Of a stretch of 64,000 bases of DNA, positions 58,940 to 64,000 are shown in pieces. Origin of the DNA: Siphonodentalium dalli (Eukaryota; Mollusca; Scaphopoda; Gadilida; Siphonodentaliidae); the NCBI GenBank assembly GCA_032622095.1, contig CP136064.1, positions 192,293,948-192,357,947 of the forward strand. The letters run 5' to 3'. Position 1 is the stretch's first letter. Each line of letters begins with the position of its first letter. Made by a program: the position numbers and the translations under genes. Below the pieces are notes generated by a model. It had not been told where the DNA came from and ran no database searches. It was given only the letters and a program-made list of their open reading frames with translations.

Positions 58940-59154
58940 CCCTTTCTATTCTATACACTCTTTCCTTTAGGAAATGTTCAGATTATAACTTCAACAAACG
59001 ACCATACACTTCCGACCAATGAATAGAATTTCTTCTGAACTTTCTATTGTCTGTCATCTGCTCATTTTTATGAACATCCCTCCAGATGAATAATACACCC
59101 TTCCAATGTATATCTTTACAACTGAGTGGAAGAATCCATTTAGTATACAAAGGG
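58940..59154. mobile_element. TTAA MITE of the GTTCAACAAACGACC subfamily
   Basis: TTAA flanks, CCCTTTCTATTCTATACAC / TTTAGTATACAAAGGG ends; one hairpin arm lost. Confidence 0.7.
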
Positions 59155-59270
59155 TTAATGTATAATTTATATATGGCATATTTCGCAATGCTTATTTAAA
59201 CTTCTGGTGTTCATGAATATTCCTCTGAACATGTTATGAACCTTTAATTATATTGGGTCAACCAGAACAG

Positions 59271-59336
59271 GTGCAGGAACTTCAATTCCACAATATTTTG
59301 TCACTGGATGAAAGTTATAAGACTGCAGATGGCTGA
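59271..59336 (+). CDS. Possible last exon of the ankyrin gene
   Basis: After an AG at 59269-59270, a phase-0 frame reads VQELQFHNILSLDESYKTAD then G and TGA. A second AG six bases downstream would give the same frame starting ELQFHN. The frame and hydrophilic composition suit a C-terminal tail, but the polypyrimidine tract is poor and no homology was recognised. The nearest alternatives lie outside the window. Confidence 0.3.
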   Translation: MQELQFHNILSLDESYKTADG

Positions 59337-59899
59337 CACTTGAAATTAACATGGTAGAAGTCAGATACAAGATGTCAGAGTGAAACTAACACACACATGA
59401 GAAGATGCAGGTGTTCTTACTATCATGGAAGATTGTGACTGGTTTGGTTCATGTGCACTCAAATCAAGCCTGGTTATAGCTTGTCTGTCATTGCAGAATG
59501 AGGTCCTCAGAGGGTGAATTTAGTGATGCTATCCCATATATAGCCTCATCTCCTCTGGAAAATTTTTTTATTATAAAATTTCTCTAGAAACTTCTTCATA
59601 TAGATTCTATTATTTGTTTTTGTTTAGTTTCCCTATATCCCCAAATTGGCAGATGACTTATTGCATAATCGAGGTTCCCAATGGGTGGACACCATCAAAA
59701 GATCTTTCAATAAAATCTTGGTGATTTTCACATTGTTCCTTTTAGAGTTATTTATCCTTTGTTTATTCTAACTTTGTGTTCCAACCCATGTTTCAATGTG
59801 GGGTATTATGCCAGCACCCGAGCTGCAACCTCTTGTTATTTATTTTCTCTTTTTTGGTTATGTACGTGATATCAGTTCATTTTATGTTGTTTTATTTTT

Positions 59900-60560
59900 A
59901 GATATGAATGTGTTGTATTGGGGTATGAAAGACATGACCCAATTGGCAATTACAGTAACCCTTATCGAAATGGTTGTTTGCTGCAAGTTAGCGGCAAATA
60001 TGCGGCATGTTTGCAGCAAATGGTTTGTTCGCAGAAAGTCAATTGCACATATTCGCAGATCTTTGCCGCAAACTTTTTGTTTGCTGCAACTTTGCAGTAA
60101 ATTTAGTTTGTTTGCTGCAACTTTGCAGAAAATTTAAATTCAAAGCAAACCATTTGCGATAAGTTCACAGTAAATTTTAGATTAGTTTCAAGTTTGCGGT
60201 AAGTGTGCTGGAATCTTGGTTTGGAATATTTGTTCGCTGCAAGTGCTTTTCAAACTTGGAATTTCATTTTGTTTTTCACTAAATATTTATTTAAAGTTTG
60301 GATTTGATCATTTGAAACATTAAATTAATTAAGGCATCAATCCTTGGCCGAGTGTTTTTATTTTAGCAATCCACAAATATTTCATGTATATTTTTTTGCA
60401 GTAAATTTAGATTGGATGGAAAAGTTTGCGATAAGTTCACAGTTAATTTTATATTAGTTTCAAGTTCGTAGTTAGTGCATTGTGAATCTTTGTTCGCCAC
60501 ATGTGCGTTTTAAACTTGGAATATTTCAATTTATTTTTCACCATATATTTGTTTAAAATT
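59900..60560 (+). repeat. Diffuse repeat region built on TTTGCTGCAA/TTCACAGTAAATTT
   Basis: TTTGCTGCAACTTTGCAG occurs twice near 60085 and 60112. GATAAGTTCACAG and GTTTCAAGTT are shared between 60155-60260 and 60425-60520, indicating a larger duplication. A 113-codon frame here is a by-product. Confidence 0.55.
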
Positions 60561-60599
60561 TGGGTTTGATAATTTGCATCATTGATTTCAACATAACCC

Positions 60600-63100
60600 A
60601 CAGCAAAATAAAGCAATGCTGTGTGAAACACCGTGGTAACATGTGATTATTGTGATATCTATATTCAGCTTGATTAAATTTGCCATGGGCATGGGGACAT
60701 TTTTCCTAATTTCGGGGGCTGATTATTTTTTTTTAAATTCCGATCTAACAAGCGATGGATTATGCAATTTATGGACAAAAAAATTCCATATAATGTTTTT
60801 AAAAGGTTCAATACCCCATGTGGCTTTAACAGTTCTATTGTCGGATAGCTTTATTGTCACGATCCTGGGATTGTTATCATGAAAACAAAACAAATATATC
60901 ATGGCGGATGTGCCTTTTGAAATCGAAAGTTATAAAATTAAAAAGTGAAACGGGAACTGGAATATAGAATTGAGTCATACAAAATGTGTGCCGTTTTAGA
61001 TATATCAGTTATTAATATAATGCCAATGTAAATCATTGTTTGTATATACTTTGTGTAGAAATAATCCAGATGAAGCAAAATACCCATAAAACAACCTCAA
61101 TGATCCGTTTCTTTCTGCAAGCTGCCTTTTCAAACAGGCGAAATTTGAGCGCAAAATTTTTGAAATTAAAACTGCCGCTGCGATGATTCAGTGGATCTGT
61201 TAAGTTGATGGAACATTGAGGAATATAATTAATTAATTATATGGAATATGATTATTATGACAGTGTATGCACATCGTGAAACAAATAAATTGGAATACCG
61301 TAATCATTCTTGATCATTATTATATTATGTGAACTTGAAGTTGAAGGAAATAGTACTGTTTACAATAGGTCAAAATGAGTCATGACCGCTTTCGCAGATT
61401 GATGCTTCCAGAAGGATGTATACGTACGCACTACATGTACGTTCATGACTGAACTATGTTTACAATTACATCCAAATTTCAACTCAAACTTCGAAGTGAA
61501 ATGGTGTGTTGACACACAGGGACTTTGTAGAAAATATATTTATAAAATATACATAAACAATACGACAAGGGGAGACACCTGTCGGCACCCAAAAACCACA
61601 GTAGCGTTGAATTCCAACTCGCAACACCGATTTTGGTTGTGTAAACGGCAATTTCGCATATATTTCGACTAACAAATGTGATAGAAGCTCTCCTTACCTT
61701 GTTATATCATCAGAATAACCGTTTAAACGTGTTTTACAACTTTGAGGTGGGATAAAATCACCTTGCTTGACCATCAACATGCAGGGGAAATAACTCTATC
61801 TATCATACCACAATTGGTCTCTCAGAATAGGTCCCTCTATAAGGCGGTGTATAAAAGAAATGGTAACATTTCAACCTCGCAGATCAAGACTATCTTATAT
61901 CATGTTCAACAACAATTTTAACATTTACAAGTATGCAATAATATATAATATAATAATAGATAATAAAATATGTAATTTAATGAGACCAATAATTTAGTAG
62001 TTTACAAATTATGAATGGAGTGCTCCTAACACAAATGGTTACAATACACCAAATGATTTACATAGGCCTCAGTGTTAACAAATCCCGCTGGCCTATATTC
62101 GCTGCAAAGCTTTGACCTGCACGAGTATTTGAAATTAAAGAACGTCCTTTTAGACACACAGAAATGTGCAAAAAAGTACTTGTTAACATGGTAGATCACA
62201 CTGGAGCTTGACAAACGTCACACTACCCTTAAAATTGTGAAAAAAATGACATCGAAAAAAACACAAACACCTCCCATAAATTATTCGCCACTTGCACAGC
62301 CATAACCATTACCATGTGGTTATATTTGATGTTTCTCGACGGGAAACACATCTGTGCATTTTTTCGTGCACTTTTCATCCATGTATCATTGACCATTCAG
62401 CTGCCAGAATTTTTTTTATGCTGATCCTAGCTTGGGGGTCCCAGGGGAAATCACTCTACTAATTTGTATTTGGTGTATTGTAACCAAATGAAGGACCTCA
62501 GAACAGAACTGTGTAGTTTACTGTGTCACGTTGCATTAATAAAATATTACATATGTACTTGTTCGGGTATGTGAAACTGAACAGATAGTATTCAGGAGCT
62601 ATACCAACTGTAGGAATTTAGCATTCTACGAAGATCACCAGTAATCTGAAGCAAATGGACTGTATCACTCCATAGACAACGCGGCGATAAACTGACGAAA
62701 GTGATTTCGCCATCGAGAGTCACTGCATTCAATTAATATATAAGAATGATGGTGTTTATTGTCAATTTGGATATAATATTTGTAAAAAATACCTACTTTG
62801 AACAAGATTAATCTACATTTTTAATAGATCACCCTACTGGAGTGATCACATCACTTTAAAAACATGGAGCAGAGCCTGGCAGAGGCGACTAAAACGACAT
62901 GCAGTTACATTCATGGTGCTGCACTCTGGTGTGATACCAGCAGGCAATAACTTATATGACCGAATACCGTATATTAGTCTCCAATATTGTCATTGATGAT
63001 GTCGCTTACTGATTTAGACTGAAGTTTCGATTGTTTATCTTTCTCCACATTGGGACTTTCATGCATTAATTCTGCGAGTTTTAATAATATTTGGTGAACC
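60600..63100. other. No gene seen
   Basis: AT-rich, with short frames on both strands that lack splice context or similarity. May be 3' intergenic or an intron. Confidence 0.4.
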
Positions 63101-63125
63101 AAATTGACGTAGAAGTGTAATAAAT

Positions 63126-63274
63126 AGAGTAATCAATTAGTTTCGAGAATTACGTTAAATAATTCGCTCGAGGCATGAGACGTTTGGGTAAGAAACGCGC
63201 ACTCGTTTCTTGCCGACGTCTCTCGCCTCTCGTGAATTATTTAACGTAATTCTCGGAACCAATTGATTACTCTC
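63126..63274. mobile_element. Short fold-back MITE
   Basis: GAGTAATCAATTAGTTTCGA and its inverse at the right, continuing through GAATTACGTTAAATAATTC; the loop contains AAGAAACGCGCACTCGTTTC. Confidence 0.75.
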
Positions 63275-64000
63275 TATATATTTGATGCAACTCAAGCATT
63301 TATACTAACTAGCAATCGATTTCGTTGTTTGCCAATTGTATTTCTGATTCATAATAAGTACCTGCTTGAATTTGATAATCTTCAGAGACACAAATCGAAA
63401 ATGATATACATGTAGCTAACAATGTGGTAACAATTTCAGTAACTTTTTTTGCACAAAAAGCCATACAAAGTTATTGTCATTGTGATAAATCCACTCTACA
63501 CATAGTTCTAATTTTTCATATATAACACCATATCATGCATACGATAATTGATCATTGCAAATATATGTGCTAATTGTTTTTTCTCTCTTCTACCCAACTG
63601 TAATCCATCAGTTCATTAATCTTCTCATCATGCTCTTTATCCCTTTAGCTTAATCTACTCTTCCACTTCTCACTGACCACTATATGTAATCTGTTCTTTT
63701 CTGAGGAGATGGCTCTATATACGCATCTGATGCTTGTTGTCAAATCATCTTCCTCCCTTCTAGTCTCATGTGAGCCTATGCATAGGCCTACATGTGTCAT
63801 GTTTTATAATTATATGTTTTTGGGAAGAAAATCACAGGTAAGAATATTTTATATATAACAAAACGTTCAAATCAAAATATAATATAAACTAGTATACACT
63901 TTAATTACAACTTAAAATGTTGTATTATGATAATAAAATAACATACAACAGAAAAATATATTTTAACATCCAAACGTTACACAGTGATATTCTGTTCTTT

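Noticed and set aside
59796-60137. 113-codon plus-strand frame
   Set aside because: Coincides with the TTTGCTGCAA repeat region; composition is repeat-driven and no splice or start context supports it.
1-64000. tRNA, rRNA or snRNA genes
   Set aside because: No cloverleaf with A/B boxes or conserved rRNA/snRNA segment was recognised by eye; a covariance-model scan would be needed to exclude them.

Overview
The window is an animal nuclear genome segment: AT-rich, gene-poor, with short exons separated by long introns bounded by GT/AG. It is crowded with small inverted-repeat transposons. Gene content and repeat style suggest a marine invertebrate, such as a non-vertebrate deuterostome or a mollusc-like animal. 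The species cannot be fixed from sequence alone. There is no sign of bacterial genes, operons or CRISPR.

Two host genes are recognisable, arranged head to head. On the minus strand (about 21.3 kb down to 4.65 kb) lies a homologue of BRAP (BRCA1-associated protein / IMP). Eleven consecutive exons join in perfect phase and encode 468 codons: a Ser-rich linker, the BRAP2 RRM-like domain, a complete RING-H2 finger, a UBP-type zinc finger and the start of the coiled coil. The N-terminal exon and the C-terminal exons were not found; the latter probably lie beyond position 1. On the plus strand (30.97 kb to at least 53.43 kb) lies an ankyrin-repeat gene of at least 14 exons and 406 codons. All its introns are phase 0 and exons tend to match single ankyrin units. 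I cannot assign it to a named family. A short exon at 59271-59336 may be its end.

Most of the rest is mobile DNA. (1) TTAA-flanked, piggyBac-like MITEs beginning CCCTT occur throughout in two hairpin subfamilies; a 2.9 kb member (31288-34181) carries two arrays of the perfect palindrome TTGGACTTAAGTCCAA. (2) TA-flanked fold-back MITEs (CAGTAATGCCC...) occur in six copies, plus a 2.6 kb relative at 53518-56103. (3) Two hAT-type elements have exact 8-bp target-site duplications (30274-30616 and 38408-39523). (4) One transposon is nested in another at 5098-7584. (5) Other inverted-repeat elements lie at 25253-26199 and 44113-46287, with a fold-back structure at 47770-48760.

The most striking finding is the 53518-56103 element. 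It contains an intronless reading frame (54938-55678) that resembles the DNA-binding domain of the host transcription factor NRF-1/Erect wing, interrupted by one in-frame TGA at a conserved tryptophan. The element's subterminal regions carry several TGCGCA/GCGCATG-like sites, close to the NRF-1 recognition sequence. This suggests a mobile element that captured, or independently uses, an NRF-1-type DNA-binding protein that could recognise its own ends.
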